From assembly GCF_030581005.1 (NCBI RefSeq), contig NZ_JAUQSX010000010.1, positions 124,001-188,000 on the forward strand: 64,000 nt of DNA, given 5' to 3'. Position 1 is the stretch's first letter. The number at the start of each line of letters is the position of its first letter. Made by a program: the position numbers and the translations under genes. Of this stretch, positions 50,191-58,672 are shown piece after piece. Source of the stretch: Hymenobacter mellowenesis. Lineage in GTDB: Bacteria; Bacteroidota; Bacteroidia; Cytophagales; Hymenobacteraceae. The notes below the pieces were generated by a model. That model searched no databases, was not told the origin of the DNA, and saw only the letters and a program-made list of their open reading frames with translations.

Positions 50191-52131
50191 ATGTCCTCAT
50201 CCCTACAAACTCGGCTGAAACGAGCCAGCCGGTTATTGCCGGTGGCACTGCTTCCTTTCGCGGCGCACGCCCAATTCAACTACGCCCCCAGCAATGCTAC
50301 CAACGTGGCGGGCACTTACACCGACCTAGGCACCACAGGCACTGCCATCACCACCGCCAACACCGACGACGCGAACTCGACGGCGCAGGCCATTGGCTTT
50401 AGCTTCAGCTTTAACGGTGCCACCTTTACCCAGTTTGTGCTGAACACCAACGGGCTTATTAGATTGGGCAGCGCGGCGCCATCGTCGGCAGCGGCCTTCC
50501 CAACATACGCTCAGGCCCCCGAAACGGGTCCTATTTCGGGCACCAACACCGCAGATGTCAACCTGATTGCCCCGCTTAACCTTGACCTAGGCCCCGGCAC
50601 GGCCGGCGGCACGGAGTACCGGGTGGTAACCACCGGCACGGCCCCGAACCGGGTGTGCACTATTCAGTGGAAAAACGTATCCGATAAGCCTCAGGCAGCA
50701 GCCGCTAGTGTTCCGACCGTCATCACGTCTCAGCTGGCCAACGTTTCGTTTCAGGTTAAGCTTTACGAAACCACCAACAACATTGAGTTCGTGTACGGGG
50801 CAGCCGTGGTCGGAACGGGCACAGCTAACGCCAAGTATGCCGCTGTAGGCATCAAAGGCTCGGCCCCGGCTTCTTCGGTGGTGGCCTCGAAACTTTCGTC
50901 AGCGGCGTGGTCAACCACTACGTTCGCCGCGGGCCCATACCTTGACCCCACCTTGGGCAACGGCCACAACATCCGTCAGACCTTCCTGCCGGATGCGGGC
51001 CGTACCTACCGCTTTGTGCCTGGCGCATCCTGTGGCGACATCACAGTATCCAACGTCAGCACCACGAACAACTCAATCGTACTGACGTTTACCCCGGGCT
51101 CCGGCAACACGAGCTACAACGTGACTTATACTGCTGGTGGTGCCGTTCAAACCCTCACCCCAGCACCTACTGCTTCGCCCGTTACCATTCCCAACCTGCT
51201 GCCTGGCACCACCTACCAGGTCACCATCCAGGGTGTATGCAGCGCCGGCGCCGGCGCCACGCTGGGCGGCCTGCTCACCACCACCGGCACGCCTCCGGCA
51301 GCTACTTACGTTACGTTGCCTTACACCGAAAGCTTCGAAGGGCCTTGGGTTAACGGCCTGAGCACCCGCGACCTTCCCACGGTTAACTGGCGCAACATGC
51401 CTGCGACTACCGATGCCTCCTGGCGTCGTGAGGACGACGGCGCTTCGGCCAACTGGAGCTTCCTGACGGGAGCTGCGACCGGTGCTTACACCCCAGTTGC
51501 CAGCGCCGGTTCGCACTCGGCCCGTTTCCACACCTACGGTACCGATGCACCTGCCGACGGCGGCCTTCTCGGCAAGCTCGACCTGTACGCTAACCTGAGC
51601 GGCACAGGCACTAAAACGCTGACCTTTGATTACATTAACCCGACCGGAACCGACCAGCTGCAGGTATTCCTGAGCACCGACGGCGGGGCCACGTTTAGCA
51701 CCACGGCCTTGGTCACGGCTGGCGTTAGCGCATCTTTTAGCTCACGCACGGTCACCATCCCCAGCACGTCGGCTACCAGCGTTATTCGCTTCCAGGCCAC
51801 TTCCGATTTCGGCAACGACGACATTGGCATCGACAACCTGCGCCTGACTGTAATTTCGGCCACCCGCAACGAAGCCCTGGCCGCCACGGTGGGCTTGGCG
51901 CCTAACCCCGCCCACAGCAGCTTCCAGCTGCTGGTGCCGGCCGGCAGCCTGCACGCCGCCACCGCCACGCTAAGCAACGCGCTGGGCCAGACGGTGCTCG
52001 TGCGCCAGCTGAACCTGCCCGCCGCCGGCGGCACCGCCGATTTCGACGTGAGCCGCCTCGCCGCTGGCGTGTACTCGCTGACGCTGAAAACCGGCAACGA
52101 CCTCGTAGTGAAGCGCGTGGTGGTGGAATAA
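50191..52131 (+). CDS. Secreted multidomain protein with T9SS sorting domain
   Basis: 646 aa from ATG 50191. Signal peptide to about AHA-QF (residue 27). Residues 30-265 form a Ca-free beta-rich domain with IGFSFSFNGATFTQFVLNTNG of the type found in secreted Bacteroidota proteins. A fibronectin-III-like domain spans about 275-365 (TVSNVSTTNNSIVLTFTPGSG, GTTYQVTIQGVCSAG), followed by a jelly-roll-like domain (about 375-555; TLPYTESFEGPWVN, GNDDIGIDNLRLTV). The end, LAPNPAHSSFQLLVPAG ... SLTLKTGNDLVVKRVVVE, is a type A T9SS sorting domain. Role unknown; may be an adhesin or enzyme-less scaffold. Confidence 0.88.
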   Translation: MSSSLQTRLKRASRLLPVALLPFAAHAQFNYAPSNATNVAGTYTDLGTTGTAITTANTDDANSTAQAIGFSFSFNGATFTQFVLNTNGLIRLGSAAPSSAAAFPTYAQAPETGPISGTNTADVNLIAPLNLDLGPGTAGGTEYRVVTTGTAPNRVCTIQWKNVSDKPQAAAASVPTVITSQLANVSFQVKLYETTNNIEFVYGAAVVGTGTANAKYAAVGIKGSAPASSVVASKLSSAAWSTTTFAAGPYLDPTLGNGHNIRQTFLPDAGRTYRFVPGASCGDITVSNVSTTNNSIVLTFTPGSGNTSYNVTYTAGGAVQTLTPAPTASPVTIPNLLPGTTYQVTIQGVCSAGAGATLGGLLTTTGTPPAATYVTLPYTESFEGPWVNGLSTRDLPTVNWRNMPATTDASWRREDDGASANWSFLTGAATGAYTPVASAGSHSARFHTYGTDAPADGGLLGKLDLYANLSGTGTKTLTFDYINPTGTDQLQVFLSTDGGATFSTTALVTAGVSASFSSRTVTIPSTSATSVIRFQATSDFGNDDIGIDNLRLTVISATRNEALAATVGLAPNPAHSSFQLLVPAGSLHAATATLSNALGQTVLVRQLNLPAAGGTADFDVSRLAAGVYSLTLKTGNDLVVKRVVVE

Positions 52132-52150
52132 CCGCCTCCCGCTTTGCACC

Positions 52151-52187
52151 AAAAAAGGGCTGACCGCATGGTCAGCCCTTTTTTTAT
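52151..52187. terminator. Bidirectional intrinsic terminator
   Basis: AAAAAAGGGCTGACC / GGTCAGCCCTTTTTT with a GCAT loop, between convergent genes ending at 52131 and 52207. Confidence 0.92.
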
Positions 52188-52206
52188 AGCCTTCGGAAAG
52201 CCCCGT

Positions 52207-53205
52207 CTAGCTGATGGGCACCTTGCGCAGGATGGCCTCAATCAAATCCTGGGTGCGGATGCCGTCGGCCTCGGCCTCATAGGTGAGCAGGATGCGGTGG
52301 TTGAGCACGTCGGCGGCCACTTCCTTGATGTCTTCGGGCAGCACGTAGTCGCGGCCTTCGAGGTAGGCCACGGCTTTGGCGGCGCGGTGCAGGGCAATGC
52401 TGGCCCGCGGGCTGGCCCCAAACTGCACGGCCTGGGCAAATTCGGGCAGGTCGTAGTCGGCCGGGCGGCGGGTGGCGAATACTAGTTCGATGAGGTACTT
52501 CTCCAGCGTATCGGAAATCTGCACCTGGTTGATTTGCTGGCGGATGCCAAAGATGTCGGCTTTGGTGAGAATGGGCTGCACGTCTTCCACAAAGCTGAGG
52601 TTGGCCATGCGGCGCATTACCTCCAGCTCGTCGGCTTTTTTGAGGTAGTCGACGTGCACTTTCAGCATGAAGCGGTCGACCTGGGCCTCGGGCAGCGGAT
52701 AGGTGCCTTCCTGCTCCACGGGGTTTTGGGTGGCCAGCACCAGAAAGGGCAGGTCGAGCGGGTAGGTAGTATCGCCGATGGTGACCTGCTTTTCCTGCAT
52801 GGCTTCGAGCAGGGCACTCTGCACCTTGGCTGGCGAGCGGTTGATTTCGTCGGCCAGCACGAGGTTGGCGAAAATCGGCCCTTTCTTTACCTCGAAGATG
52901 GACTGGTTCTGGTTGTAAATCATGGTGCCCACCAGGTCGGAGGGCAGCAAATCGGGGGTGAACTGCACGCGCTGAAAATGCAGATGCAGCACCTTAGCCA
53001 GTGTGGATATGGTGAGTGTTTTGGCCAGGCCGGGCACCCCTTCGAGCAGGATGTGCCCGCCCGTGAACAGGCCGATGAGCAGGCGGGTGAGCAGCGACTG
53101 CTGGCCCACCACCACCTTGCCCATCTCGGCAAAGACCTGGCGGATGAGGGGATGGTAATCGGTGGGGGAAGCCGCCGGAAGAGGCGCATCGGAAGCAGGA
53201 AGCAT
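52207..53205 (-). CDS. MoxR-family AAA+ ATPase
   Basis: 332 aa from ATG 53205. Walker A-like GHILLEGVPGLAKTLTI (about 48-64), Walker B NLVLADEINRSPAKVQSALLEAMQE, sensor and arginine region ATQNPVEQEGTYPLPEAQVDRF, and a C-terminal lid (FGASPRASIALHRAAKAVAYL). MoxR ATPases act as chaperones with von Willebrand-type partners; none is encoded next to it here. An in-frame Ala-rich extension to 53391 looks non-coding. Divergent from the PID-CTERM gene. Confidence 0.9.
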   Translation of the reverse strand: MLPASDAPLPAASPTDYHPLIRQVFAEMGKVVVGQQSLLTRLLIGLFTGGHILLEGVPGLAKTLTISTLAKVLHLHFQRVQFTPDLLPSDLVGTMIYNQNQSIFEVKKGPIFANLVLADEINRSPAKVQSALLEAMQEKQVTIGDTTYPLDLPFLVLATQNPVEQEGTYPLPEAQVDRFMLKVHVDYLKKADELEVMRRMANLSFVEDVQPILTKADIFGIRQQINQVQISDTLEKYLIELVFATRRPADYDLPEFAQAVQFGASPRASIALHRAAKAVAYLEGRDYVLPEDIKEVAADVLNHRILLTYEAEADGIRTQDLIEAILRKVPIS

Positions 53206-53638
53206 AGCGGAATAGCAAGCCAAATTGAAAGGCGCAAGGTAGGCACTGCGTTCGGCTGCCGCTACAGGACTGGCAGGTGCGGCCGGGTTGGCGGCGGAGC
53301 CAGCAGCAGCCACGCTCCCGACGGCATGGGCCACCAGCACCGTGCCCGCCACTACTGCCCGGGAACCAGCGACGCCAGCTGACAGCGACACCCTCCGGCT
53401 GGCTTCCGACGTATATGGGCGGCAACTGTGAGGTTATTAAATGAAGTATTTTAAAAGTCTTCAAAACCGTGCTTGCCGCCTTAGTGCTACGGCTGCGTTA
53501 TTATTGAATGACTCCATGATAAAATTGCAATACAAACTCATCCTGTACCTGTGGGAAAGGGTTTGCATTCCAAAATATTGCTTTACATTTACTCCTGCCG
53601 ATATTCACCGCCTTTCTTCACCACTTCAGCCTTTTCGC
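53206..53638. other. Long divergent intergenic region
   Basis: 433 bp between moxR and the PID-CTERM gene. The half near moxR is GC-rich with no clear element; the half near the exosortase locus (53430-53640) is AT-rich and carries a promoter match at 53562. I see no RNA gene or repeat in it. Confidence 0.55.
53562..53591 (+). promoter_or_regulatory. Promoter before the PID-CTERM gene
   Basis: TTTG (53562-53565), 18 bases, TACATTTA (53584-53591), close to the Bacteroidota consensus with one change in the -7 box, about 48 bases before the ATG. Confidence 0.5.
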
Positions 53639-53860
53639 ATGAAATCATTTCTCCTAAACCGCTTACTGCCAGCACTCACGCTCATCATAGCCTTTGGTGG
53701 AACCCTGCTGGCCCAGCCCAGTAGCGGCGGCCCTGGCCCGGGCACGCCTCCAACGGTAGACCCCACCGCCACCCCGCTCGACGGCGGTGTTTCGCTCCTG
53801 CTGGCCGGCGGCGTGGCCTACGGCATCAAGCACCTGCGCAACCGCCGCAAAAAATCATAA
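53639..53860 (+). CDS. Small PID-CTERM exosortase-substrate protein
   Basis: 73 aa. Signal peptide (MKSFLLNRLLPALTLIIAFG, ending LLA-QP near 26), a short Pro/Gly/Thr segment, then the C-terminal sorting signal TPLDGGVSLLLAGGVAYGIK with a hydrophobic helix and the basic tail HLRNRRKKS. This tripartite end (P-[IL]-D-G-G, helix, basic cluster) is the PID-CTERM type I recall from Cytophagales. Mature protein between the two signals is only about 20 residues. Directly upstream of an exosortase gene, with its own terminator, so probably its dedicated substrate. Confidence 0.75.
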   Translation: MKSFLLNRLLPALTLIIAFGGTLLAQPSSGGPGPGTPPTVDPTATPLDGGVSLLLAGGVAYGIKHLRNRRKKS

Positions 53861-53888
53861 CCGTCGCCGCTTGGCGTATGTGTCAGTC

Positions 53889-53924
53889 CGACGGCCTTCC
53901 TTGATTGGTGGGCCGTCGTTTTTT
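53889..53924 (+). terminator. Intrinsic terminator after the PID-CTERM gene
   Basis: CGACGGCC / GGCCGTCG with a 14-base loop followed by TTTTTT. Would let the small substrate gene be expressed at a higher level than the exosortase. Confidence 0.8.
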
Positions 53925-53955
53925 GCAGCTTTGCAGTCGTCCTTATATCCGCTTT

Positions 53956-54525
53956 ATGCATCCCACCGCTCCCGCCACCGGCGCCCCGCCCGATAACCGC
54001 CTGCTGTTTCGCTTCCTGCTTGTGGCCGGGGCGATGTACCTGACCTGGTTTTTTGCCTACCAGCAGTGGTTGGGGCCAGATGGCCGGCTCGACGCCGCGC
54101 TGTGCAGTCAGATTGCCGCCGCCAGCACAGCTTTGCTGCAAGTGTTGGGGTTTGATGCGGCCATCGCGCCCACCGATGCGCAGCTTCTACTCATGAGCGG
54201 GCAGCCCTCAGTGATTGTATTCCCGGCTTGCAACGGCCTGGTACTGTATGCATTGTTTGGCGGTTTCGTACTGGCCTTTCCGGGGCCGTGGCGCCGCAAG
54301 GCGTGGTTTATCCCGGCTGGCATTGCCCTTATCTGGAGTCTGAATGTGCTGCGCGTGGCGGGCCTGGCCATCAACCACCACTACTCGCACCAAACCGTCG
54401 ATTTTAACCACCACTACACCTTCAACGTGGTGGTGTACGGCTGCATTTTTGGCCTCTGGATGCTGTGGGCCCGCCGCCTGGCCCTCGACAATACCCCGCC
54501 CCCCGCCGATGCCGCGCGGAGCTGA
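53956..54525 (+). CDS. Exosortase family protein (XrtX-like)
   Basis: 189 aa integral-membrane cysteine protease/transpeptidase. The predicted catalytic triad is present: Cys in VIFPACNGLVLYALFGGFVL (about Cys93), Arg in LNVLRVAGLAINHHY and His in VDFNHHYTFNVVVYG. Several helices surround these sites. Exosortases cleave or sort proteins with C-terminal tripartite signals. Small size and gene neighbours fit the Bacteroidota exosortase X type. Start ATG 53956. Its 3' end overlaps the next gene by 17 bases. Confidence 0.85.
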   Translation: MHPTAPATGAPPDNRLLFRFLLVAGAMYLTWFFAYQQWLGPDGRLDAALCSQIAAASTALLQVLGFDAAIAPTDAQLLLMSGQPSVIVFPACNGLVLYALFGGFVLAFPGPWRRKAWFIPAGIALIWSLNVLRVAGLAINHHYSHQTVDFNHHYTFNVVVYGCIFGLWMLWARRLALDNTPPPADAARS

Positions 54526-55069
54526 TACGCTGCCCGTCCTCCCGGCTTCCCGGCCCGCGCCCAAGCCTTGGGCGTTGGTGGCCCTGTTGCTACTGGCGCT
54601 GCTGCTGCTGGGCTTCTACGAGGAGCCAATTGTTCTATTTCTGACCAGCGTGTGGCAACGCGTTCTTTCGGCGCTAGGGCTGCAGCGGCAAGCCGCCGCC
54701 TTTCAGCAGGGCATCAACGGCAGTGTGGTGAAGCGGCTGCTGCCGGCGGTGGCCACTTACGCGGCAGTTTACTTGGCCGTGAGTCTGCTGCTGCTGCGCG
54801 TGCTGCTGCCCGGGCAGTGGCGGCTGGTGTGGCGCCTCTACGCGGGCGCACTGGCGGTGTACGTGGCGCTCGTGATGCTGGGCAAGCTGGGCGGCGACGT
54901 GGAGTGGGCCTATCGCCTTAGCCGGCAGTTGCTCGATTTCATCATCAGCCCCCTGCCGATTGCCGCGCTGTTTGTGCTGCTGCGAAAGGGCCTGGTTGCC
55001 CCGCCCCAAACCCCGCCAGCCGGCCAGACTTTAAAACCTACAGGGGCCGAAGTGACACCAGTGGAATAA
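54509..55069 (+). CDS. Exosortase-associated membrane protein
   Basis: 186 aa from ATG 54509, overlapping the exosortase gene by 17 bases. Four hydrophobic helices (about 20-38, 78-100, 108-128, 143-162), one of them long (AAVYLAVSLLLLRVLLPG). There is no recognised catalytic motif; residues 40-75 are a soluble loop (LTSVWQRVLSALGLQRQAAA). I recall a family named XrtX-associated membrane protein in this position; assignment rests mainly on context. Probably an assembly partner. Confidence 0.7.
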   Translation: MPRGADTLPVLPASRPAPKPWALVALLLLALLLLGFYEEPIVLFLTSVWQRVLSALGLQRQAAAFQQGINGSVVKRLLPAVATYAAVYLAVSLLLLRVLLPGQWRLVWRLYAGALAVYVALVMLGKLGGDVEWAYRLSRQLLDFIISPLPIAALFVLLRKGLVAPPQTPPAGQTLKPTGAEVTPVE

Positions 55070-55102
55070 CAAACACTCGTTAGCTTTTTGGGTTATAATG
55101 AC

Positions 55103-55110
55103 TACTTTTG
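55103..55110 (+). promoter_or_regulatory. -7 box TACTTTTG before the paa genes
   Basis: Exact TAnnTTTG, 97 bases before the paaE start. A TTTG at 55087 is only 12 bases upstream, short for a -33 element. Confidence 0.4.
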
Positions 55111-55207
55111 GAAACGCGTCGGTGCCCGGCTGACGTTCTTAGCCTGCAGTGCTGGCTAGTAGTTACCCGCGGGCCAGTCGCTTCTACTGCTCATTCCCCT
55201 CCCACCC

Positions 55208-56281
55208 ATGAGCCGGTTTCACCAGCTGAAAATCAGGAATATCCGCCGCGAAACGCCCGACTGTGTTTCGGTGGCATTTGACGTGCCGGCCGAGCTGCGC
55301 GAAACGTTCCGCTTCACGCCCGGCCAGTACCTGACGCTACGCCGCGAGCATCAGGGCGAAGAGCTGCGGCGCTCCTACTCCATTTGCAGCAGCCCGCTCG
55401 ATGACGAATGGCGCGTGGCCATCAAAAAAGTACCCGAAGGCCGCTTCTCGACGCTGGCCATGGATGGCCTGCACGTGGGCGACACGCTGGACGTGATGCC
55501 ACCGCAGGGCCGTTTCTCGCCCGCGCTGCACCCGACGCAGGCCAAACGCTACGCCCTGTTCGCGGCCGGCAGCGGCATCACGCCCATCCTGAGCATCGCC
55601 AAAACGGTGCTGCTGACCGAGCCCGACAGCCAAGTGTACCTCATCTACGGCAACCGGGGCCGCAACTCCATCATCTTCAAGGAAGCTATTGAGGGCCTGA
55701 AGAATAAGTTTCTGAACCGCCTCAGCGTATACCACGTGCTGAGCCGTGAGCAAGGCGACAGCGACCTGTTTTTCGGCCGGCTGGACTATGCCAAGGCCAC
55801 CGAGTTTCTGCAGAAGATGGTGCCCGCCGCGCAGCTTGATGAGGCCTACATCTGTGGCCCCGAGGAGATGATTCACGGCGTGAAGCAGGCGCTGGCAGAG
55901 GCCGGCGTGGCGCCGGAAAAAATTCATTTTGAGTTGTTTGCCTCCACTAAGGGCGCAACGGCAGTGAAAGCCGCCGCTCATGCCGTGGGCGAAGACGACC
56001 AAAAAAGTCAGGTGACGGTGCGCCTCGATGGCCGCGCCTACCCGCTGGCCATGTCGTACTACGGCGACACGGTGCTCGATGCCCTGCTGGCTATTGGCGT
56101 CGATGCGCCATATTCCTGCAAAAACGGTATGTGTAGCACTTGCCGCGCCCGCGTGACGGCCGGCAGCACGGAGATGGACGTAAACTACTCGCTTTCGGAA
56201 ACGGAAGTAGCCAAAGGTTATGTTCTGACTTGTCAGGCCCGGCCGGTAACGCCGGAAGTGACGGTTGATTTTGACCAGTAA
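55208..56281 (+). CDS. paaE: Phenylacetyl-CoA epoxidase reductase subunit PaaE
   Basis: 357 aa. FAD/NADPH reductase domain first (RQYLTLRR-like FTPGQYLTLRREHQGEELRRSYSI, GSGITPILSIAKTVL) and a plant-type 2Fe-2S ferredoxin domain last (CKNGMCSTC with C-x4-C-x2-C, then LTCQA). Passes electrons from NADPH to the diiron subunit PaaA. First gene of the set here, whereas in E. coli it is last. A family A repeat separates it from paaA. Confidence 0.94.
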   Translation: MSRFHQLKIRNIRRETPDCVSVAFDVPAELRETFRFTPGQYLTLRREHQGEELRRSYSICSSPLDDEWRVAIKKVPEGRFSTLAMDGLHVGDTLDVMPPQGRFSPALHPTQAKRYALFAAGSGITPILSIAKTVLLTEPDSQVYLIYGNRGRNSIIFKEAIEGLKNKFLNRLSVYHVLSREQGDSDLFFGRLDYAKATEFLQKMVPAAQLDEAYICGPEEMIHGVKQALAEAGVAPEKIHFELFASTKGATAVKAAAHAVGEDDQKSQVTVRLDGRAYPLAMSYYGDTVLDALLAIGVDAPYSCKNGMCSTCRARVTAGSTEMDVNYSLSETEVAKGYVLTCQARPVTPEVTVDFDQ

Positions 56282-56302
56282 GAACGTTGACTACCCGAAA
56301 AA

Positions 56303-56408
56303 GAACGTCATGTCGAGCGCAGCCGAGACATCTCGCGTGCCGAAGTAATCCTGACGATTGAGTTACCACCACACGCGAGATGTCTCGGCTGCGCTCGACA
56401 TGACGTTC
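56303..56408. repeat. Family A palindromic repeat, copy 8 (subtype b)
   Basis: GAACGTCATGTCGAGCGCAG with GAGACATCTCGCGTG inside, and loop GAAGTAATCC / GATTGAGTTACCACCACA. Lies between paaE and paaA. Confidence 0.92.
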
Positions 56409-56455
56409 TGATAATTATTGTTCCCCTTCCACTCACCACCATCCCACCCAGTCCC

Positions 56456-57412
56456 ATGGAAACCCTCGAAAAAGTCCTCACCCCGGAAGAGCAGTTTCAG
56501 GCCCGCATCGACGCCGACGTGCGCATCGAGCCCAAGGACTGGATGCCGGACGCTTACCGCAAAACCCTGATTCGCCAGATTTCGCAGCACGCGCATTCGG
56601 AACTGGTGGGCATGCTACCCGAAGGCAACTGGATTACGCGGGCGCCTTCGCTCAAGCGCAAATCCATTTTGCTGGCCAAGGTGCAGGACGAAGCCGGCCA
56701 CGGCCTCTACCTCTACAGCGCCGCCGAAACGCTGGGCACCACCCGCGACCAGATGCTGGCCGACCTGCACTCGGGCAAGGCCAAGTACAGCAGCATTTTC
56801 AACTACCCCACCCTCAGCTGGGCCGACATGGGCTGCGTGGGCTGGCTGGTGGATGGTGCTGCCATCCTGAATCAGGTGCCGCTGTGCCGCACCAGCTACG
56901 GCCCATATGCACGGGCCATGGTGCGCGTATGCAAGGAAGAAAGCTTCCACCAGCGCCAGGGCTTCGAGGTGATGCAGACGCTGTGCGAAGGCGCGCCGGT
57001 GCAGAAGGAAATGGCCCAGGAAGCCCTCAACCGCTGGTGGTGGCCCACGCTGATGATGTTCGGCCCGAAAGACGCCGACTCGCCCAACACCGCCCAGAGC
57101 ATGAACTGGCGCATCAAGCGCTTCACCAACGACGAACTGCGGCAGAAATTCGTGGACATGATGGTGCCCCAGGCCGAATTCTTGGGCCTGACCGTGCCCG
57201 ACCCGGCCGTGAAATGGAACGAAGAGCGCCAGGCTTACGACTTCGGCGAAGTGAACTGGGACGAGTTCTGGGCCGTGGTGAAGGGCAACGGCCTCTGCAA
57301 CCACGAGCGCCTGCAGGCCCGCGTGCAAGCCCACGAAGACGGTGCCTGGGTGCGCGAGGCCGCCAATGCCCACGCGGCCAAGCGCGCGGCGCGGGAGGCG
57401 GTAGCGGCATAG
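56456..57412 (+). CDS. paaA: Phenylacetyl-CoA epoxidase catalytic subunit PaaA
   Basis: 318 aa diiron oxygenase subunit epoxidising the ring of phenylacetyl-CoA. Helical, with metal-ligand regions VQDEAGHGLYLYSAAETLG (about 78-96) and CKEESFHQRQGFEVM. PMVC helices MVPQAEFLGLTVPDP are well conserved. Full length. Followed by paaB after a family A repeat. Confidence 0.94.
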   Translation: METLEKVLTPEEQFQARIDADVRIEPKDWMPDAYRKTLIRQISQHAHSELVGMLPEGNWITRAPSLKRKSILLAKVQDEAGHGLYLYSAAETLGTTRDQMLADLHSGKAKYSSIFNYPTLSWADMGCVGWLVDGAAILNQVPLCRTSYGPYARAMVRVCKEESFHQRQGFEVMQTLCEGAPVQKEMAQEALNRWWWPTLMMFGPKDADSPNTAQSMNWRIKRFTNDELRQKFVDMMVPQAEFLGLTVPDPAVKWNEERQAYDFGEVNWDEFWAVVKGNGLCNHERLQARVQAHEDGAWVREAANAHAAKRAAREAVAA

Positions 57413-57438
57413 ATTTCTGGCGAGTGACAAAGAAAAAA

Positions 57439-57546
57439 GAACGTCATGCTGAGCGCAGCCGAAGCATCTCTACCGCAGGAGTAAATCCAGTTGACTGAAT
57501 TGCGTTGCGCAGTAGAGATGCTTCGACTCCGCTCAGCATGACGTTC
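57439..57546. repeat. Family A palindromic repeat, copy 9 (subtype a)
   Basis: GAACGTCATGCTGAGCGCAG ... CATCTCTACCGC / GTAGAGATGC ... GCTCAGCATGACGTTC. Lies between paaA and paaB. Confidence 0.92.
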
Positions 57547-57572
57547 TTTTTTAGCAATCAACAAAAAGCGAA

Positions 57573-57860
57573 ATGAATCAGTCTGAATGGCCTCTCTGGG
57601 AGGTTTTTATCCGCAGCAAGCAGGGGCTTGACCACAAGCACGTGGGCAGCCTGCACGCCGCCGACGCCACCATGGCCGTGCAAAATGCCCGCGACGTGTA
57701 CACGCGTCGCCTTGAGGGCGTGAGTATCTGGGTGGTGGAGTCAAAGCACATTCACGCCTCGAACCCCGACGACTCGGAAGCCTTCTTCGACCCGGCCGCC
57801 GATAAAGTCTATCGGCACCCCACGTTCTACGAAGTGCCGGATTCCATCAAACACATGTAA
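57573..57860 (+). CDS. paaB: Phenylacetyl-CoA epoxidase subunit PaaB
   Basis: 95 aa. WPLWEVFIRSKQGLDHKHVGS and DVYTRRLEGVSIWVVESKHI are the PaaB pattern. PaaB bridges the PaaA and PaaC dimers of the epoxidase. Full length; 11 bases to paaC. Confidence 0.95.
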   Translation: MNQSEWPLWEVFIRSKQGLDHKHVGSLHAADATMAVQNARDVYTRRLEGVSIWVVESKHIHASNPDDSEAFFDPAADKVYRHPTFYEVPDSIKHM

Positions 57861-57871
57861 GCCCGCTGTTT

Positions 57872-58672
57872 ATGTCTGCTCCCTTGCCCGAAACGCCGGC
57901 TACTTCGGTTCCCGCTGCGGCTTCTAACCAGCTATTTCCTTTCGTGCTACAACTGGCCGATACCAGCCTGATTCTGGCGCACCGCCTCTCGGAGTGGTGC
58001 GGTCACGGCCCCGTGCTGGAGCAGGATTTGGCCCTGGCCAACATCGCGCTTGACCTGCTGGGCGAAGCACGCAGCTACTACCAATACGCCGCCGAGCTCG
58101 AAGGCCAGGGCCGCACCGAGGACGACCTTGCTTACCTGCGCAGCGCCGTGGAGTACCGCAACCCGCTGCTGGTGGAGCAGCCCAACGGCGACTTTGCGCA
58201 TACCATTCTGCGCCAGTTTCTGTTCGATAATTTCCACTACCACCTGCTGCGTAAGCTGAAGGATGGCCCCGATACGCAGTTGGCCGCCATTGCCGAGAAG
58301 TCGGTGAAAGAAGCCGCGTACCATCTGAAATGGAGCTCGGAATGGGTCATTCGTCTCGGCGATGGCACAGACGAGAGCCGCAAGCGTCTCGACAAAGCCA
58401 TTGCCACGCTCTGGCGCTTCGGGGGCGAGCTGACGACGCCCACCGCCACCGAAACCGCCTTGCAGGAAATCGGCGTGCTACCGGACTACGCCGCATTGCT
58501 GGCCGAGATGCAGGCGCATACTGCGCACGTTTTTGCCGAGGCCACGGTGCCGCTGCCCGCGCCCGCCTTCGCCCAGCTGGGCGGCAAAACCGGCCGCCAC
58601 ACCGAGCATCTGGGCTACCTGTTGTCGGAGTTGCAGTACATGCAGCGCACCTATCCCGGCCTGACGTGGTAA
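57872..58672 (+). CDS. paaC: Phenylacetyl-CoA epoxidase structural subunit PaaC
   Basis: 266 aa helical, paralogue of PaaA lacking the full iron site. LADTSLILAHRLSEWCGHGPVLEQDLALANIALDLLGEAR and KEAAYHLKWSSEWVIRLGDGTDES are typical. Forms the PaaAC core. Its stop overlaps the GTG of paaD by 7 bases, so they are coupled. Confidence 0.94.
   Translation: MSAPLPETPATSVPAAASNQLFPFVLQLADTSLILAHRLSEWCGHGPVLEQDLALANIALDLLGEARSYYQYAAELEGQGRTEDDLAYLRSAVEYRNPLLVEQPNGDFAHTILRQFLFDNFHYHLLRKLKDGPDTQLAAIAEKSVKEAAYHLKWSSEWVIRLGDGTDESRKRLDKAIATLWRFGGELTTPTATETALQEIGVLPDYAALLAEMQAHTAHVFAEATVPLPAPAFAQLGGKTGRHTEHLGYLLSELQYMQRTYPGLTW

Noticed and set aside
53206..53391. Ala-rich extension of MoxR
   Set aside because: Low-complexity sequence with no MoxR homology; the AAA domain starts soon after ATG 53205.
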